Source: Symsagittifera roscoffensis (taxonomy: Eukaryota > Xenacoelomorpha > Acoela > Convolutidae). Taken from it: a stretch of DNA of 64,000 nucleotides. The stretch is taken from positions 41,492,759 to 41,556,758 of the forward strand of contig NC_087063.1 of the NCBI RefSeq assembly GCF_963678635.1, written 5' to 3'. How positions within the stretch are numbered: the first letter of the stretch is position 1; the number at the start of each line of letters is the position of its first letter. Positions 44,965 through 56,024 of the stretch are shown here, piece by piece. Below the pieces are notes generated by a model. The model did not search any database. It was not told the DNA's origin and saw only the letters and a list, made by a program, of their open reading frames with translations. Position numbers and translations under genes: made by a program.

Positions 44965-45192
44965 TGTTGAAAATGCTAATTTGATACTTGAGTAAAATCC
45001 TTTTGTTTAAATAACTTAACAGCATCCTAGATCAAAAAGATAATGTTCCAAAAAGAGGTCATCCGAAGGTGTCAGACACTCCGAAGGCCAATACCTGTCA
45101 ATGATGTCTTGCACCAGATAGAACCGAAAAGATTGACAAGACAAATTAACAAGAACTAAATAACAACTCCAATGATTGATTTAGCACTATGA
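44965..45192 (-). repeat. LTR-B right (5') LTR
   Basis: About 228 bases beginning 'tgttgaaaatgct' on the plus strand. It matches the two pieces 39,196-39,289 and 39,992-40,123 in the same orientation, with visible divergence. The exact outer end near 45,190 is uncertain because similarity fades there. Confidence 0.75.
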
Positions 45193-46690
45193 AAGAGTCA
45201 ACTTACTCCCAACTTAATTTAATTTTAATTTTAATCCAAGCTTTGCCTACGATATTTTTCAAATTTAAAAAAATCATGGTAATTTGCTTACGCATGCAAT
45301 TAGATGATGCCCTGATTTTTTGATTTCACACATTGCAGTTGTGGATCCTAGGTGGGCTGTACATGTATTTTTTAACATGCTTCTGTCGAAAGTTTCCGCT
45401 TTTTGTGATACCGATAAGAGTTTGGATCCAGTTTAAGATTGATCAAAATCAACCCACAAGGTCCTGATTAACACTTATCAATATTTTGTTTGTCTAGTTA
45501 TTTTTTCAATCGTAACTTCACAATCATTCCTAGACGCCATCTACCTAAGCGCCATTTGTTCTTGTAATATACTGTATTTATTGTAAAGCAATTGAAGCGA
45601 AGCTCACTTTTGCCTCTGTGTATCATTTATATTATCCTAAGTTTTCCTTCAAATTTGAAGGGAGCAAATGATGATCAATTTTTGCTGTTTTCGGACTAGG
45701 CGCCAGAATACTCGTACGCGTCAAGCACACACCCTCAGTTCATTCACGTCGAGGGAGCGGTTGTATACTAGTCCATATCCATCAACCTTTAAAGGTCGCA
45801 TGAGATGTGCAGCTTTAGTTGGCACCAAAAAAACCAAACGCCCAAAAGTTTGGAGACCTGTCTCAGCCCAAAGTTAATTTTTATTTATCTACAAAACGTC
45901 GCTTGAGCTGTGCATTCCACAAATTATCTAAAAAATGCATAAACCAAAAATTTAGAGTTTAATAAGTTTACAAATTCTGTCTAGATTTTGGGTTAAAATC
46001 GAATCTTAATTTTCCATTTTTTGCCGCAATTACTTAAACTTTTCTTTTTATCGTAGCCGCAGGTTGGCTCTAAAAAGCTTATGAAGAAGAAGAGGTTAAT
46101 TTTCCATAATTCACAAAAAACAACATCAGCATAAAACAAATTTAGGTTTACTAGAAATTAGAAATATATGCAAAGAGAATAAACATCTTTGGGCTGGATA
46201 GACAAAAGGCAAAGAGATTGCCACCTAACCCACTTACAGTCTAACAACCAAGCATATCAGAGAAAACGTATAATATATTTTTTTAGTAAGTTTTATTTAG
46301 TTATCATTAGTAAACATTATATATGGTTTTTTGTTTTTATTCAAGCAAGATCCAAACAAAAATATCGAAAAGTTAGAAATTACAGTGTAGTAGACAAAAA
46401 GCTTTGAGCAAAAACAATTTCTTAAGTTTCATGGAACTTTCGAAAAAAAATGTCAAATTGAAATATCTCGAAATTACAAAAATTTGAGAGTTCATGTTTT
46501 CAGTCATGATCGCAAGCGTAGTGCAATTGCCTAATGACATTTAAGCAAAGAGGTAAAAATTTCACACATCTTTTCAAAGTTTTTTCAAAGTAAATTTCTA
46601 AGTATCAAGAATGTTTCTAAAAAAATCAAAAAAATACGCGATGTTTTGAAAATTAAAAAAAATTTGAGACATTTTTTTTCGGCCAAGTTT
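45193..46690. other. No recognised gene
   Basis: AT-rich spacer to the right of LTR-B. The ORFs at 45,668-45,877 and 46,189-46,407 (plus) have no domain or repeat support. Confidence 0.45.
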
Positions 46691-47560
46691 TAGATTTGTA
46701 ACCCCACGAAAATTATCTTGTTTAACCAATCTTGTTGTTATCTAAAAGAGAAAAATATGTGGAATGTTTCAATTTTCGTGTTTTATAAGCAAAACATTTT
46801 AGCAAAACAAAATTGTTAAAAGTGGGAAGATTTGTTTTTTATCTTCATTACTAAGTTATTTTTGACAATGCTTGGTTGTTCAGCTACCCAACTCAAAGAC
46901 CAAAAAAGTGTGAAATATAAATGTCAAGGGACGCGTTTTTAAACTAACCTAAGCGTTGAAGGACTTGAACTGCATCAGAGACTTTTTCAACCTCCTGGTC
47001 ACATCTATCCTTCCTTTTCCTTTTCAACTTCCATGTCAAGCTAGCCAACTTCTCCGAGTTTTCATGTCTCATGCAACACTTTTTATTCGCGACATTGACA
47101 ATTACTTCGAAAGTAAATTCTAGCCTCAAGTCAGTCACTTATCTGAGTTACATCATCCTTATCCTTCTTCTTAAATTTTTCAATCAACCTTTTTTTTTAA
47201 TCATTCATTCAAAAACTATCAAATAGTTCCGGAAGCCAAGATAAATAATACCATCCTCATTCTTCTTAACTTCACAAGTTTTATACACTACTATGACGCT
47301 TCCGGTAGCACACGCTGCCGCTACTGTAATTTTTAAATCATCGACAAATAACAACCAATCAACAAATCCCAAAAAAAAACTTTTTTTCCAAAAAAACCAG
47401 AAATCAGCGATACTAAACCAAAACTAGACAAACAAAAACTTCATAACGCAACAATCTGCTCGACGATTTGAGATGATTTTTTTGTGAGGGGAAACTTAAG
47501 AGCAAGTCCATTTTTACATTAAAAGCAACAATCACACTCACAAAAACTTCGACATTTTAC
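46690..47560. repeat. Repeat unit R, copy 1
   Basis: Shares long blocks with 49,270-50,000, such as 'caatgcttggttgttcagct', 'taacctaagcgttgaaggac', 'acgcttccg' and 'actaaaccaaaact', in the same order with roughly 80-85 % similarity. It carries the minus-strand ORF at 46,944-47,138. Confidence 0.75.
46944..47138 (-). CDS. Unrecognised short ORF, paired copy 1
   Basis: 64 codons ending VQVLQRLG-stop. About half of the residues match the ORF at 49,443-49,628 with no internal frameshift, for example VIVNVANKK/AIVVVANTK, SEKLASLT/SEKTASLT and VQVLQRLG in both. I do not recognise the family. There is no good ATG; the usable start is GTG. The TAG stop is followed by 'gttag', which could also read as a splice donor. 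It may be an exon of a repeat-borne gene or only a repeat by-product. Confidence 0.3.
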   Translation of the reverse strand: MTDLRLEFTFEVIVNVANKKCCMRHENSEKLASLTWKLKRKRKDRCDQEVEKVSDAVQVLQRLG

Positions 47561-47599
47561 AAGTCAACAAGTAACCTAATCGTACATTTGATCAGAGGG

Positions 47600-48160
47600 G
47601 CTTATTAAACAATCAATTTTCATTACAACACAACAAAAAACCAAAAAAGCACGAATCAAAAAACATAATGTCATTTGAACTAAATTTTTCTTATTTGTTT
47701 GATAATCTTAAATTGTTCACACTCTACACTAGACTAGGAGAAAATAAAAGAAAAACACTACTCAAATTGAGCAAGCACTCGCACCTTGACCAGTTGGACA
47801 AACAACTCAAAGGCTACTTTTCCAACAGTCAAGCTATTTTATCTTTCTGGTAACAGTACCTATCAGCGTTAGTTGCAAAAAGAAACAGAACTGAGTTTAT
47901 TACAAGCTAAAATTTTTCATCTAATGAACTAAACTTGAAAAATTGTTACGCTATGCCCGGCCAGCAAAAAGGATATTTCGAAAACTGATACTGGCCTGCC
48001 TAATCAACTTCTAGGGATAGTTTGCTTAATAACTACTTTCTCTCAGTCTTGCTAAGCCCGACCGAGCAACTTTCCTCTCAGTTAAGTAGATTTCTCTTTC
48101 TAATAACAATGTCAACAAGAAGCGACTGCTTGAATTATATGGGAGACTTGAGCACAGCTA
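47600..48160. repeat. Degenerate members of the ~420-bp repeat family
   Basis: The ORF at 47,668-47,853 overlaps one repeat element (a 'cactagactaggagaaaata' block followed by 'gagcaagcactcgcaccttg'), recurring in modified form at 48,180, 48,480, 48,600 and 48,900. The segment 48,083-48,160 ('aatgtcaacaagaagcgact') reappears after the LTR-A element at 61,915. Confidence 0.65.
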
Positions 48161-49000
48161 ATGCCTTCAAATGATCAACATTTTATACTAGCCTAGGAAA
48201 CAACAAAAATCAAACATTACTCAAAATTGAGCAAGCATTCACACCTTGAACAGGTGAACAAACAAGTCAAAGGCTGTTTCTCCAACAGTCAAGCTTTCTT
48301 ACCTTTTCAGTAACAGCTTCAAGAAAAAATACAAAACTTTGTAAAACTTTGTATACAGAATTCAGCTGGTTATCAATTAAAATTTTCGCTTTATATCAGT
48401 TTTTAAGTTACAAAAAACATAATGCCATTTTAACAAAAATTTTCCCATTTGTGATTGATAATCTTAAACTGATCACACTCTTCACTAGCCTGGGAGACAA
48501 GAAAAACCAAACATTACTCAAAATTGAGCAAGCACTCACACCTTGACCAGGTGAACAGACAACTCAAAGGCAGCTTTTCCAATGCCTTCAAGTGATCAAC
48601 ATTCTACACTAGCCTAGGAAACAACAAAAATCAAACATTACTTAAAATTGAGCAAGCATTCACACCTCGAACAGGTGAACAAACAAGTCAAAGGCTGTTT
48701 CTCCAACAGTCAAGCTTTCTTACCTTTTCAGTAACAGCTTCAAGAAAAAAATAGAAAACTTTGTATACAGAATTGAGCTGGTTATCAATTAAAAGTTTGG
48801 CTTTATATCAGTTTTTAAGTTACAAAAACATAATGCCATTTTAACAAAAATTTTCCCATTTGTGGTTGATAATCTTAAACTGATCACACTCTTCACTAGC
48901 CTGGGAGACAAGAAAAACCAAACATTACTCAAAATTGAGCAAGCACTCACACCTTGACCAGGTGAACAGACAACTCAAAGGCTGCTTTTCCAATAGTCAA
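48161..49000. repeat. 421-bp tandem repeat, two copies
   Basis: 'atgccttcaa' at 48,161 recurs at 48,582, and the similarity runs through the whole unit. Each unit has two shorter internal repeats with 'gagcaagca(c/t)tcacacct' cores. Both copies carry a broken version of the ORF seen at 47,668. Confidence 0.85.
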
Positions 49001-49269
49001 GCTAATTTAAATTTTTAGTATCAGTACCTATCGGCGTTTAGTGCTATAAAAGCTAAACATGTTGACCAGTTTTTAAAAAAGAAAAAAATACGTGGCCTGC
49101 AGGACCTAGTCCAAAATGTTAAAAGATGGTGAAAAACTATGAAGAAAAAACTTGATTGATAGTTGGAACTTTTTGAAATACACTTTGTTCTAAAGTTGAT
49201 TTTCATTATAAATGAGTAGAGTAGAGCTTCATTTTCATTTTTTTAAATGCGTTATAAAAAAAATCAAGG

Positions 49270-50055
49270 TGTGGGAAGCGTTTCAAACACTGAAATCAAG
49301 ACCAATAATAAACTTAGTTCCAGAATAATTTGTTTTTTATCTTCAATACTAAATTATTTTTGACAATGCTTGGTTGTTCAGCTACCCAACTCAAAGACCA
49401 AAAAAGTGTGAAGTATAAAGGTCAATGGACGCTTTTTTTAAGCTAACCTAAGCGTTGAAGGACTTGAACTACATCAGAGGCTTTTTCAACCACCTGGTCA
49501 GACCTACCCCTCTCTTTCCTTATCAACTTCAACGTCAAGCTGGCTGTTTTCTCCGAGTATTCTAGTCTTATGCAAGACTTTGTATTCGCGACAACGACAA
49601 TTGCATCGATGGTAAGTTTTATCTTCACGTCACTTAGTTATCTGACTTAAATCATTCTTATCATTTTTCTCAATTCTTTCGATTAACCGGCTTTTTAATC
49701 GTTCATTCAAAAACTAGCAAAATATTCCGGAAGCGAAGATAAAAATTATACATCCTCATTCTTTTAAGCTTCACAAGTTTCTACACTATAACGACGCTTC
49801 CGATAGTACACGCTGTAACTACTGTAGCTCTTAGATCACCGAGAACATCAACCAATCAATACTTCCCCAAAAAAAGTTTTTGTTCCAAAAACATCACAAA
49901 CGATCTATACTAAACCAAAACTGGAAAAACAAAATCTTCGTAACACATAAACTTGATCGAAGACAAAAAGTTTTGCGAGGGGATAATTATAAGCATAAGT
50001 TTCTCCGAGTATTATTTTTGAAATTACAACCATTCTTAGAGGTACGTGGACGTCT
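49270..50055. repeat. Repeat unit R, copy 2, interrupted by LTR-A
   Basis: Diverged counterpart of 46,690-47,560. It runs directly into the left LTR of LTR-A at 50,056. The continuation of the family ('aatgtcaacaagaagcgact') is found beyond the right LTR, so LTR-A inserted into this repeat. Confidence 0.75.
49443..49628 (-). CDS. Unrecognised short ORF, paired copy 2
   Basis: 61 codons, a counterpart of 46,944-47,138 and likewise ending VQVLQRLG-stop; the start would be GTG. No known domain. Conserved frame and C-terminus across about 15-20 % nucleotide divergence hint at past coding function, but this was not tested by a substitution analysis. Confidence 0.3.
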   Translation of the reverse strand: MKIKLTIDAIVVVANTKSCIRLEYSEKTASLTLKLIRKERGRSDQVVEKASDVVQVLQRLG

Positions 50056-50464
50056 TGAGTTAAGTTCTTTGGTCCAACTCATAGAGTAATTTCGGAAAAG
50101 CACACCGTCTGTGCGTCTTCCTATCTTATTTTCGGCCGGATAGATTCGTGCAACTTCTTAGTCTAATACCGATCCTAATCTTACTCTTATATCTACTAGT
50201 CTCAGGGTGTTTAACTAGTCTCTGCTAGGCTCAATAGATCTAGAGTATACTGGCTTATTGCGATTGTCAAAAGGTCTCTTGGAGAGGTAACTAATTTCTA
50301 AGTTAAATTCAAGTCTCTCTGGTGCTGAAATTACAAGTAATTTCAGCTTAGAAATAAGGGGGTTGTTAGTTAGATGGATCATGAATGGTTAATATTAAAT
50401 ATTTTATAGTGATAAAATATCTAATTTACAACCAATAATAAAATTTAGTTTAGATCTGGTTCCA
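50056..50464 (-). repeat. LTR-A left (3') LTR
   Basis: 409 bases, TG...CA ends. The plus-strand left flank is GTCT. The adjacent internal sequence ('cccatccggg') gives only a short purine stretch on the element strand, so the polypurine tract is weak. Confidence 0.9.
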
Positions 50465-51248
50465 CCCATCCGGGCTTACAGAGTTTTTGATTTTTATCTT
50501 CTTTCTGTAATTGGAGGATGGATGATGATCGTTGGTGTTTGGCGAACATCATTTTCTTATTCTGTTATTGGAGAAGACTGCTCCAGGAAGCTAGAATCGT
50601 CGACATGAAGTTGTAAGCTGTTTGTTAGACGATGACTGCGACCAGCGGTGAAATCAATCTGATTTCAAGATGGTTTGCTTTAATTGCTTGTTCTGCTTTG
50701 GTGGAGAACTGATTGAGTATCACTCTCGTCTGGGAATGGCGTGAAGATTGTGTTTCGAGTGAATGCCTTATAACTCGGATCTGTACCCATACTTGAACAT
50801 CGAGATGGTCATTGGTCTGATTCAATGAAGTCCTTTTCTGCGAAGTCAAGTCGTACTCTAAATACTTTTTGAGTCGTGATTGTAGTCGGCATGTCGGTTG
50901 TGTTTAGCCATTCTGTAGGTTGAGTGTGATGGGGTCGTCTAGTCTTTGGATGCTCGTCTTTGTAGTTGTGTGTGATCTATGTACTGCATATTATGATTTA
51001 CATTTTATAAAATTTTGTTAATTCAGTTTTTTAGTTATGATTTTGGTCAGTTGTTTTTGCAAACGCGTTTTGGTTTTAGTTCAGTTATTTTTAAGAGTTA
51101 CTCACCCTTGAGTACCTCTTGTCAAAAATATAGTGTGGTCACAAAGCGTGGATGTATCGCGGTGGGTTAGGCCGGCTATAGAGCATGCTCAGGACGTCCT
51201 CTCTGGTGGGTTAGGCCAGGAATGGGAGTATGATTTCATGCTGGTTTT
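50465..51248 (-). other. LTR-A 3' internal non-coding region
   Basis: Between the env-position ORF and the 3' LTR. Contains a minus-strand ORF of 74 codons (50,849-50,625) without recognised domain, and a repeated 'gtgggttaggccgg/agg' near 51,163 and 51,206. Confidence 0.45.
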
Positions 51249-51800
51249 TTAAGGGTTCCTGTTTTGTGCTAAATATATAAATATAAATACGACAGATATA
51301 CCAAAAACACAATTGGATATGACTTCTGTTGTTATAAATGGGGGAGGTAATGACTGAGGTGTTATATTTGGTGGGCTTAAGGGAAAAGGGTGTTGAACAA
51401 TATTATTAAGTCTGACTGTGATTTCAAACTTTAACTGGAGACTATTTTGTTGAAGTATTTTAATATTGTGTTCTTCTATATCGTTGTGAATATCTTGTCC
51501 ATACTGTAATCTATTTAGTGCCCAATTGTCGAGTCGGCTACTTTCTTGATGTTGTCCGAATAGTGGGGTAGGTGCTACGAAAATATTCCAATCTAACCGT
51601 AGAGGGGTATTTGTCGATGATTGTTCTTGGTATCTAGCGTCATGATTGCTGGGGAAATTAAGGGGGAAAAGTGTTGGTGATTTTTGACTTATAGATGGTG
51701 TTGATGGAAGTGAAAGTGTTTCTTGCAGGGATGAAGACCAACTTAAATGAATTCTATTGGCTGATTTTGAACTAGTTTTTATCGAGTGTGTCTTCAGCAT
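51249..51800 (-). CDS. ORF in env position of LTR-A with C-terminal membrane segment
   Basis: 183 codons, located after pol and before the 3' LTR, where elements with a third ORF carry env. The C-terminus has one clear hydrophobic stretch (residues ~155-176: CVFGISVVFIFIYLA) and a short polar tail, fitting a type-I membrane anchor. The N-terminal part is Ser/Thr/Pro-rich; a hydrophilic helix-like part (~105-135) precedes a Pro-rich stretch. No signal peptide and no fusion motif are recognised, and the length is short for env, so it may be a truncated envelope-like gene or an unrelated accessory ORF. Confidence 0.5.
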   Translation of the reverse strand: MLKTHSIKTSSKSANRIHLSWSSSLQETLSLPSTPSISQKSPTLFPLNFPSNHDARYQEQSSTNTPLRLDWNIFVAPTPLFGQHQESSRLDNWALNRLQYGQDIHNDIEEHNIKILQQNSLQLKFEITVRLNNIVQHPFPLSPPNITPQSLPPPFITTEVISNCVFGISVVFIFIYLAQNRNP

Positions 51801-51947
51801 GTCTTACGCAAACGTGAATGTTTCAAGTGATTAAAAAGAATACTGACTTAATCAAAATTAAAGTTGTTTTTGAAATTCAATTTGCTTTAATACTTTAGAT
51901 TGTGGGATGAGTGTTTTGTAATTTTTACGTGTTTGATTTATAAGTCG

Positions 51948-52133
51948 TCATGATTCTCTATGTTTGGATTTTTGTTGTTGATCCTGTGGTAAGATTTTTT
52001 CTGTCATTTTTCTATATTTTCTTTCTTTTTGAGATTTTTTTGGTTGTGGTGTGTTGGATATTTGAAGGTTTGCGTTTTGCTGTTGGATTGTTTTTTGATT
52101 TTTATTGTTATTAACGTTTTGATTTTGTTCCAT
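51948..52133 (-). CDS. LTR-A pol C-terminal tail
   Basis: 61 codons, Gln/Asn/Lys-rich and basic; a diverged copy begins the chimeric frame at 53,389. Upstream in the same frame lies a YSFTGLQIVQNN-like segment, so this is probably the end of the integrase/pol polyprotein rather than a separate gene. Confidence 0.5.
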   Translation of the reverse strand: MEQNQNVNNNKNQKTIQQQNANLQISNTPQPKKSQKERKYRKMTEKILPQDQQQKSKHRES

Positions 52134-54555
52134 TTGCGGATTGTTTTGAACAATTTGTAAACCTGTGAAAGAATATAATTGAGTGCGAATTCTGTTGGAT
52201 AATAAGGTAACAGTTTGGTACGGTGTTGAACGATTTCCTTTTTACTGGAGTCAGTAAGTTTGTATGTTACTTCAGTAGGTTTATCAGTTATTTGATATGG
52301 TCCTTTTCGAAATGGTATATAACTTTTTGGAAATTCCTTTTTATGTATTGAAATTAGGTATTAAAACAAATTTTCCAATTTTTATTTCTGTGGCTGGCAT
52401 GAAGCGTGAATTATTTTGGTTGTTTATGTTTTGCCTTTGTAACAATTTTTTTGTTACTTTTTGGTAGATTTCACCTTGTTTTTTATCTCTTTTTAAAATC
52501 CATTCGTTATGGGTACCAGAGGCTAATTTTAAAATTTGTGGACGATGAAAGTGGTCTTCATCATGTGTATGTAATGGTCGATTATAACAGATTGAATCTT
52601 TATTTGGTTGACAATATCATTGTGAATTTTTATGGGCATTTGCTGTAAGCATAATTGGTTTTGGTGGCTTTTGATTAAAAACCATTTCGTATGGTGACAT
52701 TCCTAGAGTTGTTGTGATTTGTGAATTTTAGGATTAGGGGATTAATTTTACATCTGTTGACCATTCAGTACATCGTGTATCATTTCCATTAATGATACAT
52801 CAAAGAGATTCTTGCAGTGAACGGTTCATAACTTCGACTAATCCATTTGTCCATGGTGCATGAGATGTACGTGGTTTATGTTTGATATTATATAGGTGGC
52901 ATAGTGTGATGATTTCATTATTTATAAATTCTGTGCCGTTATCTGTGACAAGTATTTCGGGTAGTCCGAGTTTACCTATCCAATGTTCGTAAAGTGTTGT
53001 GTATGCGTAATAAACATTACAATGTGGTACTGGGTTGAGTGCTACGTAGTGCGTAAATGTATCAACAATGAGCATAATATAAAAATTTCCTTCGGAGGAG
53101 GGTGAAATTAGTGTCCTTTTGTGTCGAATGAAATTCTATGATTGAAATATAGACTTTGTCCTTTAAAATCTTGTTTTGGTGCTATTTGTTTTTGATTTGG
53201 ATAAGGTTTATTTAGTTGACATATTATGCAATCGTTGCATATTACTTTTATCCAAATTGGTGCATTTGGGAAGTAAAAACTGGTGCATTGGTGCATTTGG
53301 TTGTGGTGTGTTAGATATTTGAAGGTTTGCGTTTTGCTGTTGGATTGTTTTTTGATTTTATTGTTATTAACGTTTTGATTTTGTTCCATTTGCGGATTGT
53401 TTTGAACAATTTGTAAACCTGTGAAAGAATATAATTGAGTTAATTCGCGGAGTGCGAATTCTGTTGGATAATAAAGTATCAGTTTGTTACGGTGTTGAAC
53501 GATTTCCTTTTTACTGGAGTCAGTAAGTTTGTATGTTACTTCAATAGGTTTATCAGTTATTTGATATGGTCCTTTTCGAAATGGTATATAACTTTTTGGA
53601 GATTCCTTTTTGTGTATTGAAATTAGGTATTAAAACAAATTTTCCAATTTTTATTTCTGTGGCTGGCATGAAGCGTGAATTATTTTGGTTGTTTATGTTT
53701 TGCCTTTGTAACAATTTTTTTGTTACTTTTTGGTAGATTTCACCTTGTTTTTTTATCTCTTTTTAAAATCCATTCGTTATGGGTACCAGAGGCTAATTTT
53801 AAAATTTGTGGACGATGAAAGTGGTCTTCATCATGTGTATGTAATCGTCCATTATAACAGATTGAATCTTTATTTGGTTGACAATATCATTGTGAATTTT
53901 TATGGGCATTTGCTGTAAACATAATTGGTTTTGGTGGCTTTTGATTAAAAACCATTTTGTATGGTGACCATCCTAGAGTTGTTGTGATTTGTGAATTATA
54001 GGATTAGGGGATTAATTTTACATCTGCTGACCATTCAGTACATCGTGTATCATTTCCATTAATGATACATCGAAGAGATTCTTGCAGTGAACGGTTCATA
54101 CCTGCGACTAATCCATTTGTCCATGGTGCATGAGATGTACGTGGTTTATGTTTGGTATTATATAGGTGGCATAATGTGATGATTTCATTATTTATAAATT
54201 CTGTGCCGTTATCTGTGACAAGTATTTCGGGTAGACCGAGTTTACCTATCCAATGTTCGTAAAGTGTTGTGTATGCGTAATAATCATTACAATGTGGTAC
54301 TGGGTTGAGTGCTACGTAGTGCGTAAATGTATCAACAATGAGCATAATATCAGAATTTCCTTCGGAGGAGGGTGAAATTGGTGGTCATTTTGTGTCGAAT
54401 GAAATTCTATGATTGAAATATAGACTTTGTCCTTTAAAATCTTGTTTTGGTGCTATTTGTTTTTGATTTGGATAAGGTTTATTTAGTTGACATATTATGC
54501 AATCGTTGCATAATACTTTTATCCAAATTGGTGCATTTGGGAAGTAAAAATTTTG
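52035..54555. repeat. ~1.26-kb tandem duplication inside LTR-A
   Basis: About 52,035-53,280 and 53,296-54,555 are direct copies with high similarity (the plus-strand landmarks 'tgtggctggcatgaagcgtg' and 'tcatgtgtatgtaat' appear in both). The junction at about 53,280-53,296 contains a doubled 'ggtgcatttgg'. The copies differ by point changes and a ~12-base indel near 53,440. It duplicated integrase and the pol 3' end after or during element amplification. Confidence 0.9.
52800..53389 (-). pseudogene. LTR-A integrase, copy 2 (chimeric N-terminus, intact DD35E)
   Basis: Duplicate of the integrase. 53,389-53,108 starts with a copy of the pol C-terminal MEQNQNVNNN sequence fused at the duplication junction (about 53,290) to the zinc domain's second half (CNDCIICQL). 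A frame change near 53,115 leads into the core at 53,075-52,800, which has VDTFTHY, VTDNGTEF and NGLVEVMNRS, i.e. a complete D,D-35-E. The first half of the zinc domain (HxxxH) is lost. Confidence 0.85.
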
Positions 54556-54639
54556 TGTAAAATTTGAGTAAGTCTTTTCTGATCCTGAGTGTCCTTTTGC
54601 ATGTTGTGTGGGTGATATGTTGAATGGTATCAACATCAT
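54004..54639 (-). pseudogene. LTR-A integrase, copy 1 (N-terminal zinc domain plus core)
   Basis: 54,639-54,385 has the H-x3-H / C-x2-C zinc domain (HAKGH ... CNDC). It is joined in frame across a TGA (near 54,384) to the catalytic core at 54,345-54,004, with VDTFTHY and VTDNGTEF carrying the two Asp residues. Exactly 35 residues later the expected catalytic Glu is Ala (NGLVAGMNRS), so this copy would be inactive even without the stop. Confidence 0.88.
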
Positions 54640-55302
54640 ACTTAAGGGAAGACAGGGTAGTTCAAAATCAGGTGTTTGATTTTCTAAAAGATATGTGTTT
54701 TCATTTATAATTGTTTTATTAAGTTTTTGAAAGTATCGGAGGAGTGTTTTATTTCCTAAAATTGTTGCATCAGCTTTTGCTGGTTTTGTCTTATATTTGT
54801 GCCATGATTTAAGTTGTCTTATAACAGGGTCAAGGTTTTCGTACTTTTGTAATAATTGTAGTGTAATTGTTTCTGTTGGTGATAGAAAATTTTTTTTTTC
54901 GACTTCTAATTTTCATAGGGGAATTGTGTCGAGTGTGTCATGAAGGTTAAAAACTTGATTTACTGTGTATTTTAAACCATTTGTTGGTGGTCCTGATAAA
55001 TTTATGATGTCAGTTAAATTTTCTTTTTCTATTAATGGGAAAGGATCGTTTTTGTGTGGTTGTTGTTTGATTTTCTTTTGTTGGGTATTATTTTTTATCC
55101 AATGTGAATATGGGATTGGTTTTAATGTAGATGTACCTATTAAATCAACTTCATAGTGATTATTTTGACAATCTAAATAAAGGGGGAAATGTTGTAAATT
55201 GTTTATTTGTGATTGATCTATATCGGTTTTTACTGCATATTTACAATCTAATCGGGGTGATGTTTCATTTTTTGCAAGATAAAATTTAACATTTTGTGGT
55301 AT

Positions 55303-55720
55303 TTAAACTGTAGTTTTTCGTGTAAGTAGTTTAGCTGGTGTACTTCTACTTAGCGTATCTGGTAATGCAAGATTTTTTCCTGCTGTCCAAACTATATGTA
55401 GGTTTGGGAATTTCATTAGAACTAATTGAAATCTGTAGACTCTATGGTTTGCATATGATTTTTGTGTAAAAAGAAATATAATTGGTTTCTGATCTGTAAA
55501 AAGAACTGTTGGATGTTTTGATCCAAGTATCAGAAGTTCATATTCTGTAAGTGTGTATATTATAGCTGTGCATTCTCTCATAAGAGTAGAGAGTCGTAGT
55601 TCGGCTTGTGTAAATAAGCGAGAGTTTGCTGATATAAGATTCATCTTGTTTGTTCCACTGTGTGATTGTATTAATGCTGCGCTGATGCCAAAATTTGAAG
55701 CATCGCATATTGCGCAAAAT
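55303..55720 (-). pseudogene. LTR-A RNase H domain
   Basis: The open frame extends upstream of the Met at 55,644 and includes CDASNFGISAAL (first catalytic Asp) near 55,705. It continues through RECTAIIYTLTEYE (catalytic Glu), VLFTDQKPI (third catalytic residue) and HIVWTAGKNLALPDTLSR, the normal domain end. All core catalytic residues are therefore intact, in the Ty3/gypsy arrangement directly after RT. The stretch 55,720-56,020 joins it to RT through broken frames. Confidence 0.87.
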
Positions 55721-56024
55721 GGTTGATTTGGATCTGGGATTGTATTTGATATTTGTTCTGTTAGAAGTTTTTTAATTTCTTCAAATCATGTTTGATGTTC
55801 GGTAGTCCATTCAAAGTTATTTTGCTGTCTAAGGATGTAATAGAAAGGTCTTAGGTATAATTGCATTTTGTATACATATTTACTTAAGAAATTTAACCTT
55901 CCAAGGAATTCTTGGATTTTCTTTTTAATTGTTGGTGGTTCAAGTTTTTGATTTGCGTCTATGCGTGATTTTAAAGGAGTTATAGTGTTTCTTTTAATAA
56001 TGTGTCCAAGAAACTTTACGCGTG

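Larger units (their letters stand above)
39196..45192 (-). mobile_element. LTR-B: decayed Ty3/gypsy-like retrotransposon
   Basis: Minus-strand element. The right LTR (5' LTR) is at 44,965-45,192. Leftwards follow gag with zinc knuckle, reverse transcriptase, RNase H and integrase pieces, and then the left LTR (39,196-40,123), which is split by a 702-bp insertion. The pieces occur in the gag-RT-RH-IN order that defines Ty3/gypsy. Numerous stops, shifts and deletions show it is dead. I found no protease active site and no matching target-site duplication. The internal part is somewhat more GC-rich than its surroundings. Confidence 0.85.

Noticed and set aside
52406..53918. Plus-strand ORFs 52,406-52,648 and 53,730-53,918
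   Set aside because: Shadows of the duplicated LTR-A integrase C-terminal region on the minus strand.
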